Program-made: the position numbers and the translations under genes
NCBI GenBank assembly: GCA_017615125.1
Contig: JAGAAS010000014.1
Span: 1 to 39,635, forward strand
DNA from: Bacteroidaceae bacterium
GTDB lineage: Bacteria > Bacteroidota > Bacteroidia > Bacteroidales > Bacteroidaceae
DNA: 39,635 nt
Direction: 5' to 3'
Shown: piece by piece, positions 18,152 to 26,580 of the stretch
Layout: every line of letters starts with the position of its first letter
Numbering within the stretch: the stretch's first letter is position 1
The notes under the pieces: generated by a model
What the model saw: the letters and a program-made list of their open reading frames with translations, nothing else
Told to the model about the DNA's origin: nothing
Databases searched by the model: none

Positions 18152-19186
18152 CTACTTCGTCTGGAAGGCCTTGTATCTCGCCCACTCCGCGGAGACATCG
18201 GCCTGATGGAGCGGGAGGAAGAAGTCGGCCTGCAGGGTGTCGCGGAAGGGAGCCCAGTTGCCGCTGATGACGCCTCCGTGGGCGATGACGGGCTGGAAGA
18301 TGCCACTGTTGTTGTGGGCGCGGTGCCTGTAGTCGGGGGGCAGCACGATGTCGCGGCTCTTGTAGCCGATGAGATACTCGTCGTAAGGGGGGATGAGGAG
18401 GCAGCTGTCGGCGCGGAAGCCGCGCGTGCGGCAGTCGTCGGTGAGGAAGAACTCACGGCCCTTCCACGTGAGCCTGCGGAGGGTGCTGCCCAGGAGGGCG
18501 ATGCCCTCGCGGCAGTCGCTGACATTGAGGCCCGTCCACCAGAGGAAATCGTCGAAGGTGGCAGGCTGCCGGCTCTGGAAGTACTTGCGGGCAAGCAGGG
18601 CGAGGGTTTCGGAGCGGCTCACATCGGGCTTGGGGCCTACCTTGACGGCTGTGAGGGCGTAGGAGGCCTTCATGGGCAGCAGATCGCCGCTGCAGAGGAC
18701 TCCCGAGAGCTCGGCCATGCGGATGTGGTACGAAAGGCGATGGTCGTCCATAGCGATGCCCCTCTCCTGCAGGGCAAGGGCGAAGTCGTCCTTCGTGGCG
18801 CTCCCCTTCGCGGCAGCAACCTCCGTGAGGATGTCGCGGATGAGGATGACCTCTGCCTCGGGAAGGGAGATCTTGTTGCGGCTCATCCAGCCCTTGATGA
18901 CAGCCAGCGCCTTGGGGGCGCAGAGCGTGAGGAAGGGCCAGTAGTCGCGGGCAGACACCAGCTGCCACGTGCCGCGCATGAGATGGAGGCGCAGGATGTC
19001 GCCCCGGTCGAAAGCGTTCTTGAAGGCTTTTAGAGAAGGTTTGCGCGTGCGCATAGCCACAGCCCAGCGCATGAGGCGGTACTCCTGCGCCTGAACGGCT
19101 CCCATGTGGCTCACTACATCGGCAGGGCTGCCGAAGCGGGGTGCCAGCAGCTGCTGATTGAGAAGGCGGAGGGCTATGGGGTTCAT
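18152..19186 (-). CDS. HTH_42/AlkX-family winged-helix protein, probable DNA glycosylase relative
   Basis: A 344-aa cytoplasmic protein that begins MNPIALRLLNQQLLAPRF, typical of the winged-helix DNA-binding family PF06224 (YcaQ/AlkX and AlkZ). Members AlkZ and YcaQ/AlkX unhook interstrand DNA crosslinks or excise alkylated bases using a Gln-x-Gln motif; here Q32-A-Q34 in VQAQEY lies at the expected place. The SGVLCSGD and the LPPYDEYLIGY-like (LIPPYDEYLIGYKSR) segments are also typical. It starts 30 bp after the SGNH/sialate esterase gene ends, so the two form a unit, an odd pairing of functions. Glycosylase activity is inferred from the motif. Confidence 0.85.
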   Translation of the reverse strand: MNPIALRLLNQQLLAPRFGSPADVVSHMGAVQAQEYRLMRWAVAMRTRKPSLKAFKNAFDRGDILRLHLMRGTWQLVSARDYWPFLTLCAPKALAVIKGWMSRNKISLPEAEVILIRDILTEVAAAKGSATKDDFALALQERGIAMDDHRLSYHIRMAELSGVLCSGDLLPMKASYALTAVKVGPKPDVSRSETLALLARKYFQSRQPATFDDFLWWTGLNVSDCREGIALLGSTLRRLTWKGREFFLTDDCRTRGFRADSCLLIPPYDEYLIGYKSRDIVLPPDYRHRAHNNSGIFQPVIAHGGVISGNWAPFRDTLQADFFLPLHQADVSAEWARYKAFQTK

Positions 19187-19216
19187 GTCAAGGAAGGACG
19201 ACGGAGGGAGGAAGCG

Positions 19217-21286
19217 CTATTCGTTGCGGAAGGTGGATGCGGGCAAGCCGGCACCGTTGACGAGATTGGCGCGGGTGAAGGGCTGCCAGCCGTAGCGCAC
19301 GAAGCGGGGATTGGGCACCTTCCTGCTGCTGACGCGCACCTCGTTGCCCACGACGACAGCCTCTGCCGGGAAGAACTCGCCCTCACGCTCGGCAACCTCG
19401 AAGGTGCGCAGAGGAGCGCCGTCGGAGGAGTGCAGGCCCTCGGAGTAGTCGAAGGAGACCCACGCGCTGCCGTCGCTGAAGCGCACGGAGCGGAACAGGG
19501 GGCCTGAGGGAACGATGCGGGAGAAGCCATAGCAGTCGTGGAGGGCCCACACGGCAAGCCTGTGCCCCACAGGGCGTTTGTTGCGCGGATGCACATCCAA
19601 CGAGTCGCCCACATCGCTGCTGACAGCCATCCCCGTGTGGGGCACCCGGGAGAGGAGCTTGTACTGGGAATACCTGAACCAAGGCCACGAGGGGCGGTTC
19701 AGGCTCGACAGCTGCACATAGTAGAAGGGCAGCGCGGGCTGGCTCCAGGCCTTGCGCCAGCTGGAGACGAGCAGGGGGAAGAGGATGTCGTGGGCATCCT
19801 TGTTGTGGGCGTTGCTCTCGCCCTGATACCAGACGACGCCGCTGATGGGCAGCGACGTGAGGGGTGCGATGCCAGCCTCGTAGAGATAGCAGGGCTGGTA
19901 GGGATGGCGCTGCAGGGCGTCGTGGTTCTCACCCATGTTCGTCTCGGCACGCCCCCGCACCCAGTCCTGGATGAAATCGTTGCGAGTCCAGTCGCGCAGG
20001 ATGGCAGGGAACTCATACTCCACTGTCGTGCGGTCTATCCAGGCCTCTATGCCGCTGCCTCCGATGGCGTTGTTGATGACGCCTATGGGGCACCGCAGGC
20101 TGTCGCGCAGCTCACGAGCGAAATAATAGCCTATGGCGCTGAAGCGCGGAGACGTCTGGGGGCTGCACACCTCCCACACGGCAGGGGTGAAATACTGGAG
20201 CTTGTTGATGGAGTCGAGGGCGCCCTCGCTCCACTGGATGTTATTCGTGAGCCCGCGCGCCTCAAGATTCAGGAGGCGTATGTCGGGGTTGTCGGAGAGG
20301 GGGATGTCGTCGGCAGCGGTGCTGCACTGCTGGAGCTGGAAGGTCATGTTCGACTGCCCCGAGCAGAGCCACAGCTCGCCAGCCATCACGTTATGCAGCT
20401 CTATCGTCTGCTTCTTCCCCTTCACGCTGAGGGTGTAGGGTCCTCCGCTGGGGAGGGGCTCAACGGTGACCTCCCACCTGCCGTCGATGCCCGTGAGGGC
20501 CGTATGCTTCTGTCCGTTGATGCGCACCACTACCCTGTCGCCCGCATCTGACACGCCCTGCAGGCTGAAAGGTCTCTCGCGCGGGAGCACCATGTTGTCA
20601 GTGAAATACGGGGGGAGCTGCAGCCCGCCATAGTCGCCCGTGATGGCGCTATAGACTATCTGAGCCATGATGCCGTAGCCCTCGCGGTTGGGGTGGATGG
20701 CATCGGGGAAGAGCTCGGGGCGGCAGCGGAGGGGCTCGTAGAACGATATCAGCTCGCAGCCGTTGCGCTCTGCCACCTGCTCGATGGCCTGCTGTATCTC
20801 GGCATGCCAGTCGCGTGTGCCGCTGAGGAAGCGGTAATGACGGTCGGAGAGCGGTGTCATGCGGGCAACGATGACGCGGCACTTCGGATTGGACTTGCGC
20901 ACCGAGTCGATGAGGGCCGAATAGTCGCCGATGAAATCGTCGCGATAGTTAGGCCACGCGCGGGGATCGGTATCGTTGACGCCAAGATGGATGACAGCAA
21001 TGTCGCCGTGAAAAGCCATAGCATCCTTGAACTCCTGCTGCTGCATATAGGGGCGGTAGGCCCTGTTCATGAGCGTGGCACCGGGCTTGCCGAAACGGCC
21101 TACCTCGTAGCCGTCGCCGAGGAGCACCTGCAGCTGTGAGGGATAGGAGTCAACCTCGGGCTGCTTCAAGCCCGAGCCATAGGTGATGCTGTTGCCTATG
21201 CAGCTTACGCGGATGGGCTTCTTCTCCCCCGACATGGCGGAGAGGACACACAAGCAGGCAAGGAAAAAAAGAAAAAACTTTTTCAT
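19217..21286 (-). CDS. secreted two-domain SGNH hydrolase / sialate O-acetylesterase
   Basis: A 689-aa exported protein; the ATG at 21286 gives signal peptide MKKFFLFFLACLCVLSAMSG, while upstream in-frame codons would overlap the promoter. Residues 22-225 form a GDSL/SGNH domain with Ser33 in GNSITYG, Asn in LGVND and Asp/His in DAIHPN. Residues about 235-689 form a sialate O-acetylesterase (SASA) domain with an Ig-like lead-in, Ser312 in SGQSNM, VVWYQGESNA, and His566 in DVHPRN. Both catalytic sets look intact, so the protein may remove acetyl groups at two kinds of site on host sialic acids or plant glycans. It is transcribed divergently from the subtilase gene and followed by the HTH_42 gene. 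Confidence 0.9.
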   Translation of the reverse strand: MKKFFLFFLACLCVLSAMSGEKKPIRVSCIGNSITYGSGLKQPEVDSYPSQLQVLLGDGYEVGRFGKPGATLMNRAYRPYMQQQEFKDAMAFHGDIAVIHLGVNDTDPRAWPNYRDDFIGDYSALIDSVRKSNPKCRVIVARMTPLSDRHYRFLSGTRDWHAEIQQAIEQVAERNGCELISFYEPLRCRPELFPDAIHPNREGYGIMAQIVYSAITGDYGGLQLPPYFTDNMVLPRERPFSLQGVSDAGDRVVVRINGQKHTALTGIDGRWEVTVEPLPSGGPYTLSVKGKKQTIELHNVMAGELWLCSGQSNMTFQLQQCSTAADDIPLSDNPDIRLLNLEARGLTNNIQWSEGALDSINKLQYFTPAVWEVCSPQTSPRFSAIGYYFARELRDSLRCPIGVINNAIGGSGIEAWIDRTTVEYEFPAILRDWTRNDFIQDWVRGRAETNMGENHDALQRHPYQPCYLYEAGIAPLTSLPISGVVWYQGESNAHNKDAHDILFPLLVSSWRKAWSQPALPFYYVQLSSLNRPSWPWFRYSQYKLLSRVPHTGMAVSSDVGDSLDVHPRNKRPVGHRLAVWALHDCYGFSRIVPSGPLFRSVRFSDGSAWVSFDYSEGLHSSDGAPLRTFEVAEREGEFFPAEAVVVGNEVRVSSRKVPNPRFVRYGWQPFTRANLVNGAGLPASTFRNE

Positions 21287-21316
21287 GGTGAGGACAAACA
21301 ATAATTCTTCTGCTGG

Positions 21317-21324
21317 CAAAGATA
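21317..21324 (-). promoter_or_regulatory. -7 box for the SGNH/SASA gene
   Basis: Minus-strand TATCTTTG, an exact match to TAnnTTTG, 31 bp upstream of the ATG at 21286. It supports that start. No clear -33 box. Confidence 0.6.
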
Positions 21325-21461
21325 GTGTTTTTTCTGCAAGAAGAACCAGCGGAAACATGAAAAAAAATGATGCCAAGAGGAACAGCAGCGGCAAAAGGAA
21401 AAGAATAATTACAATTTCAAATATTTTTCCACAATATTTTTTCCGTTTATAATAATTGTAC

Positions 21462-21469
21462 TATTTTTG
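21462..21469 (+). promoter_or_regulatory. -7 box for the subtilase gene
   Basis: TATTTTTG followed by C, an exact TAnnTTTG match, 52 bp upstream of the ATG at 21522. The -33 position falls in a T-rich run near 21437-21442. Confidence 0.55.
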
Positions 21470-21521
21470 CCGAGATTTTTTAAAAAATACAACCATACAT
21501 CTCACACGAAAGTAGCAAATC

Positions 21522-24500
21522 ATGAAGAAGACATTGCTCTTTAGCATCCTGATGGTAGCGGCATGCACCTTGTCAGTTGCCCAAGACGACATCAGCGGGA
21601 AACTGTCCATCACCACGCAGATGTTCTTGGATGAACGAGACGGAAAGATTGAAATCGGAGAAGAGACAAGTTCCACCAAAGCTCCAAGCGGAGAAATCAT
21701 CATCGGGAAGTGGGACCGACGCAAGAGGAACGACGACCGATTTTTCGCCTCTCCTGACACGTTGGACGGACAAGCATATATATCGGTATTCCTTCGCCTG
21801 AACGATACGAACAGCACCAGCGAACTGGAATCCAGAGGAACCATCGTACAGTGCACCTTCGACAAAGGGCTCGTTACTGCCCTCGTGCCCGTCGACTCCA
21901 TTGAGTCGGTAGCCCGAATAGCGAATGTCAGGCGCATCAACGTGGCGTCGCTCATGCAGGCTGCCACCGACGAGGCACGCCGAAAGACAAACGTCGACGA
22001 TGCTCTCACGCAGTCAGCCGACGCTATGGCAGCAGGCCTCTCATCCAAGTATGACGGCACGGGCGTTGTGCTTGGCGTTATCGACACAGGCATTGACTTT
22101 CAGCACATTGCCTTCAAGGATGCCAACGGTAACTCGCGCATCAAGCGCGCCTACGTCTACAACGGCTCGAAAGCCAACGAGTACACATCCATTACCAGCA
22201 GCAGCCCCACAACCGACGACAAGACGGCCGATCACGGCACGCACACCAGCTCCACAGCAGGCGGATCGAGCGTGAAAGTCAGCGGTAACAACGTTACTGT
22301 CACCAACGATCACGCCAATGCCACCTACGGAGGAATGGCTCCTGGCGCAGATCTGTACCTTGCAGGCATCAAGGACTTGTCGAGCACCTATATGGCCAAC
22401 GCCTTCAAGAAAATCTGCGACTATGCCGACGGCGTGGGCAAGCCTGTTGTCATAAGCAATAGTTGGGGTTCGCAGTTCGGCCCCCACGACGGCACGGGCG
22501 ACTTTGCCGATGTCACAGCCAAGTACTTTACCGACTCCAAGCCCAATCACATTTGCCTCTTCGCCGCATCCAACGACGGAGGCAAAAGCAAGGACAACGA
22601 AGGAGGCGGCTACCACGTGAGCGGAACAGCATCCAGCTCCAAGCCCCTCGGTAGCATCCTGCGAAGCGCTACCTATATCAATACTGATGCCGGATACTAC
22701 TATTACGGCATCATCGCCAATGCCTGGGCACGCTCCAGCAACGTCAGCAGCATGGCATGCAAGATTTTCGTGCTGGATGCAAGCACGGGAGCCGTGAAGA
22801 CTTCCGTCAGCGTCACCCCCACTACTAGCGGAGCCTCTGTGAGCGGGCTTAGCAGCTACTTCAGCGGCACGCTCTATGCTTACAAGGATTACGTCACTTC
22901 CAGCAAGACGCAAATTCTGCTCTACACCTCAGGACTGACGTCGAAGGGCACCAACACGACAACGAAGAACGGAGAGACCTACTACACCAGCAAGTACACC
23001 CTCGCCGTACAGTTCTATCCCACCAGCGGCAGCTGCATCGTTGATGCCTGGGGAGGCACCTACGGCTACTTCACCAACCACCTCACTACCAGCGGACAGA
23101 CTTGGACGGCAGGCTCGGACGATATGTGCGTGAGCGACGAGGCCACCGACCCGAACGTCATCTCCATCGGTGCCTACGTGACAAAGAACCGCACCACAAG
23201 CTATAGCGGCAACACGACAACCTTCAGCGAATACACGTTGGGCGACATCGCCTACTTCTCGAGCTACGCTACAGCCGAGCAGAGCCCCACGGGGAAGCAG
23301 TACCCTTGGATCTGTGCTCCCGGCGCACGCCTCGTTGCAGGCATCAACCACAATCATACCGCATCGGTTGACGACTACAGCTACTACGGCGACAGCTACT
23401 CGTCGGACCTTGTCGTCAACAGTTCAACCAACCCCTACGCTGCGATGGAGGGCACTTCTATGGCTACCCCCGTTGCCGCAGGCATCGTAGCCCTTTGGCT
23501 GCAGGCTGCCACAGAAGCGGGCAAGACGCTTACGACAAGCGAGGTGAAGGAGATCATGAAAGAGACTGCCATCAACGACAGCTACACCACCACAGGACCC
23601 AACGCCTCGCACTTCGGCAACGGGAAGATCGATGCCCTCACAGGCATCCAGAGCATCTTAGGAACCTCTTCCTCCACGCCCCGCATCACCGCCACTGCCA
23701 CAGAGCTGAGCTTCGAAACAACGCTTAACACCCCTGTTACGCAGACGTTCACTGTAACAGGTATCAATCTTACCGATAAGGTAAACGTTTCCGTGTCTGG
23801 TACGGACTTCAGCACCGATATAACCAGCATTTCAGCCAACGATGCCGCTGCAGGCAAGGTTGTCACCATCACCTTCTGTCCCACGACAGCAGGAAGTAAA
23901 ACGGGAACCGTCACCCTCAGCAGCACCGATGCCGAGCCCGTCACCATCACCTTGACAGGCATAGTGCATGCGCCCGCCATCAACGTCTCATCTTCACAGA
24001 TAGACTTCACTTCTTGCTACGAGACGCTTACCTATACCCAGCCCGTCACCGTCAGCGGCAACTATCTGACGGACGACATTACCGTCACTCTTACTGACGA
24101 GAGCGGAATGTTCAGCATATCGCAGACTGTCATTGCCCAGACAGGAGGAGCGGCAACTGCAGAGATTGTCATCACCTACGCCCCGACAGCTCCTGGCACT
24201 CATACTGCCGCTATTGTCCTCAGCAGCACCAATGCTGAGAGCACGACGATAAATGTCTCAGGCACCGCAGCTGCTGCGACTCCCTCCTTGAGCGTTAATC
24301 CTACGACACTCGCCTTCTCCACGCATGTTGATGAAATGGAAGGAAAGACGTTCGAGGTTAGCGGAATGTTCGTCACCGACGACGTCGCTATCACCCTTGC
24401 CGATGCCAGTGGCGTATTCAGTGTCAACCCCACCACCCTCACTGCTACCAGCGTAGCAGAAGGAAAGGCCGTCACCGTCACCTTCCTATCGGATGCCGAA

Positions 24501-25694
24501 GGAACCTACACGGGCACGGTCACGCTCACCAGTGGCACCGCCACTGCTACCGTCTTGCTCACAGCAGAGGCTACAGACGGAGGAACAGCTTCTGACAGCT
24601 ACCTGAACATACGGAAGTACAGCACTATGGGCGAAGCCGGATGGACCACAAGCTATCAGTACACCGAGTACGAAGCCGACGACGTGGCTTGGCTCACCTT
24701 CCCCGCCTACGATGCCTACAAGTCCGACAACAGTCAAGTCTGGCTCACTACCAGCGTAGCATCAACCACCAACGGAAGCTGGAACGCAACGGACATCTTC
24801 CTCGGAAGCAGCGCCTATGGTTGCTCCAACATCACATCCTACAGCTCGTCCATGTGGGGAGGCGGTTCAAGCACTACTACCGAGACATTCTACGTCACGG
24901 GGTGTACCGCTGTAAAAGTCTACGGGAAGAACAGCAACTCCAATGGTTTCTTCTCGTCAAGCACATCCACCACTATCGATGTCTTCAAATGCACCGAGAA
25001 AGCCGACGGCACGCTTTCGGCAGCCTCAAGCGCAAGCAAGTCAGACTCCAACTCATCAAAGAACGCTACGTTTACCCTCTCGTGCACAGGGCTCGACAAA
25101 TCGGATATCTATAAGGTTGTTGTCACGGCAAATCGTGCCAACCTCTACGAGATTGCCTTCCAGGCACCGCTTCCCACGCCCGTCATCACAGCTAGTGCGA
25201 GTGAGATAGCCCTTGAGACTACCGTCGGCACACCTGTCGTACAGTCGTTCGTCGTGTCAGGTTCCAAGTTGCGCGATGCAGTTGGCATTGCGCTGACAGA
25301 CGAGGACAACGTCTTTGATGTTGACTTAACCAATGTTTCTGCCGATGATGCTACCGCAGGAAAAGAAGTCACCATCACCTTTACTCCCACAGCAGAAGGT
25401 TCCTACAGCGGCATGCTTACGCTCACGAGCTCGAAAGCAGAAACCTTCACCGTCACGCTCACTGGCACGGCTACTATCCCCCATACCGACATTGTGGGAG
25501 ATGCCAACGACGACGGAGAACTCAACGTTTCCGACATCACCCTTATCGTTGCCTATATTCTCGGCAATGTGCCCGACAACAACAAGCTATCGCACAAGCA
25601 ACTTGATGTGAACGGCGACGGCATTGTCGACGTCAGCGATGTGACAGCACTCGTTGAGAGAGTTCTCGGAATTGACACTCAATCGGAAGAGTGA
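21522..25694 (+). CDS. secreted subtilisin-like (S8) protease with Ig-like repeats and dockerin-like tail
   Basis: A 1390-aa exported protein with signal peptide MKKTLLFSILMVAACTLSVA and a propeptide-like region to about residue 165. The S8 triad is Asp188 (GVIDTGID), His238 (DHGTHTSS) and Ser646 (GTSMATP), with oxyanion Asn351 (AASNDGG). The 300-residue stretch between Asn351 and Ser646 holds an inserted domain. Residues about 720-1025 contain three repeats of a ~95-aa beta-sandwich (starts PRITATATELSFETT, APAINVSSSQIDF, PSLSVNPTTLAFST); a fourth lies at about 1215-1315, after an unassigned module of ~170 aa. The C-terminus (1325-1390) has two dockerin-like EF-hand segments (GDANDDGELNVSDI, DVNGDGIVDVSDVTALV). 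It degrades extracellular protein; the tail may attach it to a surface partner. Confidence 0.93.
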   Translation: MKKTLLFSILMVAACTLSVAQDDISGKLSITTQMFLDERDGKIEIGEETSSTKAPSGEIIIGKWDRRKRNDDRFFASPDTLDGQAYISVFLRLNDTNSTSELESRGTIVQCTFDKGLVTALVPVDSIESVARIANVRRINVASLMQAATDEARRKTNVDDALTQSADAMAAGLSSKYDGTGVVLGVIDTGIDFQHIAFKDANGNSRIKRAYVYNGSKANEYTSITSSSPTTDDKTADHGTHTSSTAGGSSVKVSGNNVTVTNDHANATYGGMAPGADLYLAGIKDLSSTYMANAFKKICDYADGVGKPVVISNSWGSQFGPHDGTGDFADVTAKYFTDSKPNHICLFAASNDGGKSKDNEGGGYHVSGTASSSKPLGSILRSATYINTDAGYYYYGIIANAWARSSNVSSMACKIFVLDASTGAVKTSVSVTPTTSGASVSGLSSYFSGTLYAYKDYVTSSKTQILLYTSGLTSKGTNTTTKNGETYYTSKYTLAVQFYPTSGSCIVDAWGGTYGYFTNHLTTSGQTWTAGSDDMCVSDEATDPNVISIGAYVTKNRTTSYSGNTTTFSEYTLGDIAYFSSYATAEQSPTGKQYPWICAPGARLVAGINHNHTASVDDYSYYGDSYSSDLVVNSSTNPYAAMEGTSMATPVAAGIVALWLQAATEAGKTLTTSEVKEIMKETAINDSYTTTGPNASHFGNGKIDALTGIQSILGTSSSTPRITATATELSFETTLNTPVTQTFTVTGINLTDKVNVSVSGTDFSTDITSISANDAAAGKVVTITFCPTTAGSKTGTVTLSSTDAEPVTITLTGIVHAPAINVSSSQIDFTSCYETLTYTQPVTVSGNYLTDDITVTLTDESGMFSISQTVIAQTGGAATAEIVITYAPTAPGTHTAAIVLSSTNAESTTINVSGTAAAATPSLSVNPTTLAFSTHVDEMEGKTFEVSGMFVTDDVAITLADASGVFSVNPTTLTATSVAEGKAVTVTFLSDAEGTYTGTVTLTSGTATATVLLTAEATDGGTASDSYLNIRKYSTMGEAGWTTSYQYTEYEADDVAWLTFPAYDAYKSDNSQVWLTTSVASTTNGSWNATDIFLGSSAYGCSNITSYSSSMWGGGSSTTTETFYVTGCTAVKVYGKNSNSNGFFSSSTSTTIDVFKCTEKADGTLSAASSASKSDSNSSKNATFTLSCTGLDKSDIYKVVVTANRANLYEIAFQAPLPTPVITASASEIALETTVGTPVVQSFVVSGSKLRDAVGIALTDEDNVFDVDLTNVSADDATAGKEVTITFTPTAEGSYSGMLTLTSSKAETFTVTLTGTATIPHTDIVGDANDDGELNVSDITLIVAYILGNVPDNNKLSHKQLDVNGDGIVDVSDVTALVERVLGIDTQSEE

Positions 25695-25712
25695 CAAATC
25701 TTTTTCATACCT

Positions 25713-25743
25713 AAAAAGGGCATCCTACGGGGTGTCCTTTTTT
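25713..25743 (+). terminator. intrinsic terminator after the subtilase gene
   Basis: Stem AAAAAGG-G-CATCC with GGGTGTCCTTTTT around a TACG tetraloop, running into TTTTTT. It begins 18 bp after the stop codon region and cleanly separates the subtilase from the carbonic anhydrase gene. Confidence 0.85.
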
Positions 25744-25860
25744 GTCAACACCGTACCATGAGGCGACATAGTGAAAACCGCCGAAAGACGAAATCCAGAA
25801 ATATGAACGGCTTTCCGAAATAAATAACATGGAAAAAGCACAGCATTCAATTGAAAGACG

Positions 25861-25868
25861 TATATTTG
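25861..25868 (+). promoter_or_regulatory. -7 box for the carbonic anhydrase gene
   Basis: TATATTTG matches TAnnTTTG and lies 27 bp before the ATG at 25895. It falls inside the longer in-frame reading from 25829, which argues for the downstream start. No -33 box is clear. Confidence 0.45.
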
Positions 25869-25894
25869 TACCCCAGAAATCAATCTTTGCAACC

Positions 25895-26455
25895 ATGATA
25901 GACGAAATCGTTACCTATAATAAAGCCTTCGTCAGCTCAAAAGGCTACGAACCCTTTGTAACAGACAAATACCCCGACAAACGGCTAGCAGTGCTCAGCT
26001 GTATGGACACACGTCTTACCGAATTGCTGCCGGCAGCTCTTGGATTGAAGAACGGCGATGCAAAAATCATCAAGAATGCCGGTGGACTGATCATGAGTCC
26101 CTTCGACAGTGCCATGCGAAGCCTGCTCGTCGCCGTCTATGAGCTTGGCGTGGAAGAAATCATGGTTGTCGCCCACACCCAGTGCGGAGCCTGCCATATG
26201 AGTTTCAGCCATTTCCGTCACGAGATGACAGCCCGCGGCATCACAGATGAGACGCTCGACACCATACGTCAATGCGGCATAGACCTCGACAGCTGGCTTG
26301 AAGGATTCCACGATACCGAGGAGTCGGTGCGAAACACCGTCCACATTATCCAAAGCCATCCCCTGATGCCAAAGGAAATCATTGTCAGAGGCTTCATCAT
26401 CGACAGCACCACAGGCGAGCTGCAAGAAGTGGTGATGAAAAAAATAATCAGATAA
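25895..26455 (+). CDS. beta-class carbonic anhydrase
   Basis: A 186-aa cytoplasmic zinc enzyme interconverting CO2 and bicarbonate. The zinc site is Cys36 with Asp38-Arg40 (SCMDTR), His94 and Cys97 (HTQCGAC). Length and start (MIDEIVTYNKAFV) fit the Bacteroidetes members of the family. The in-frame ATG at 25829 would add 22 residues lacking any similarity and would include the -7 box, so I reject it. The last codons (KKIIR, stop) are made by an 8-bp tandem repeat that continues past the gene. It probably supplies bicarbonate for carboxylation reactions. Confidence 0.92.
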   Translation: MIDEIVTYNKAFVSSKGYEPFVTDKYPDKRLAVLSCMDTRLTELLPAALGLKNGDAKIIKNAGGLIMSPFDSAMRSLLVAVYELGVEEIMVVAHTQCGACHMSFSHFRHEMTARGITDETLDTIRQCGIDLDSWLEGFHDTEESVRNTVHIIQSHPLMPKEIIVRGFIIDSTTGELQEVVMKKIIR

Positions 26456-26483
26456 TCGGATGATCAAATAATCAAATAAAAGG
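26444..26483 (+). repeat. 8-bp tandem repeat across a stop codon
   Basis: Five consecutive 8-mers: ATAATCAG, ATAATCGG, ATGATCAA, ATAATCAA and the degenerate ATAAAAGG. The first unit codes the end of carbonic anhydrase and the stop codon TAA lies in the second (26453-26455). Copy-number change would alter the C-terminal frame or move the stop. Confidence 0.7.
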
Positions 26484-26580
26484 TGTAGGAACAAGAGATA
26501 GTTAGCCAGATGCAAAACACCGATGCACCGATTCAACAAAAAAAAATCAAATAAATAAATCCATTAACCACATTTATCGT

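Noticed and set aside
19538-20551. 337-codon plus-strand frame within the SASA gene
   Set aside because: Antisense shadow in a G/C-rich gene; composition explains the openness.
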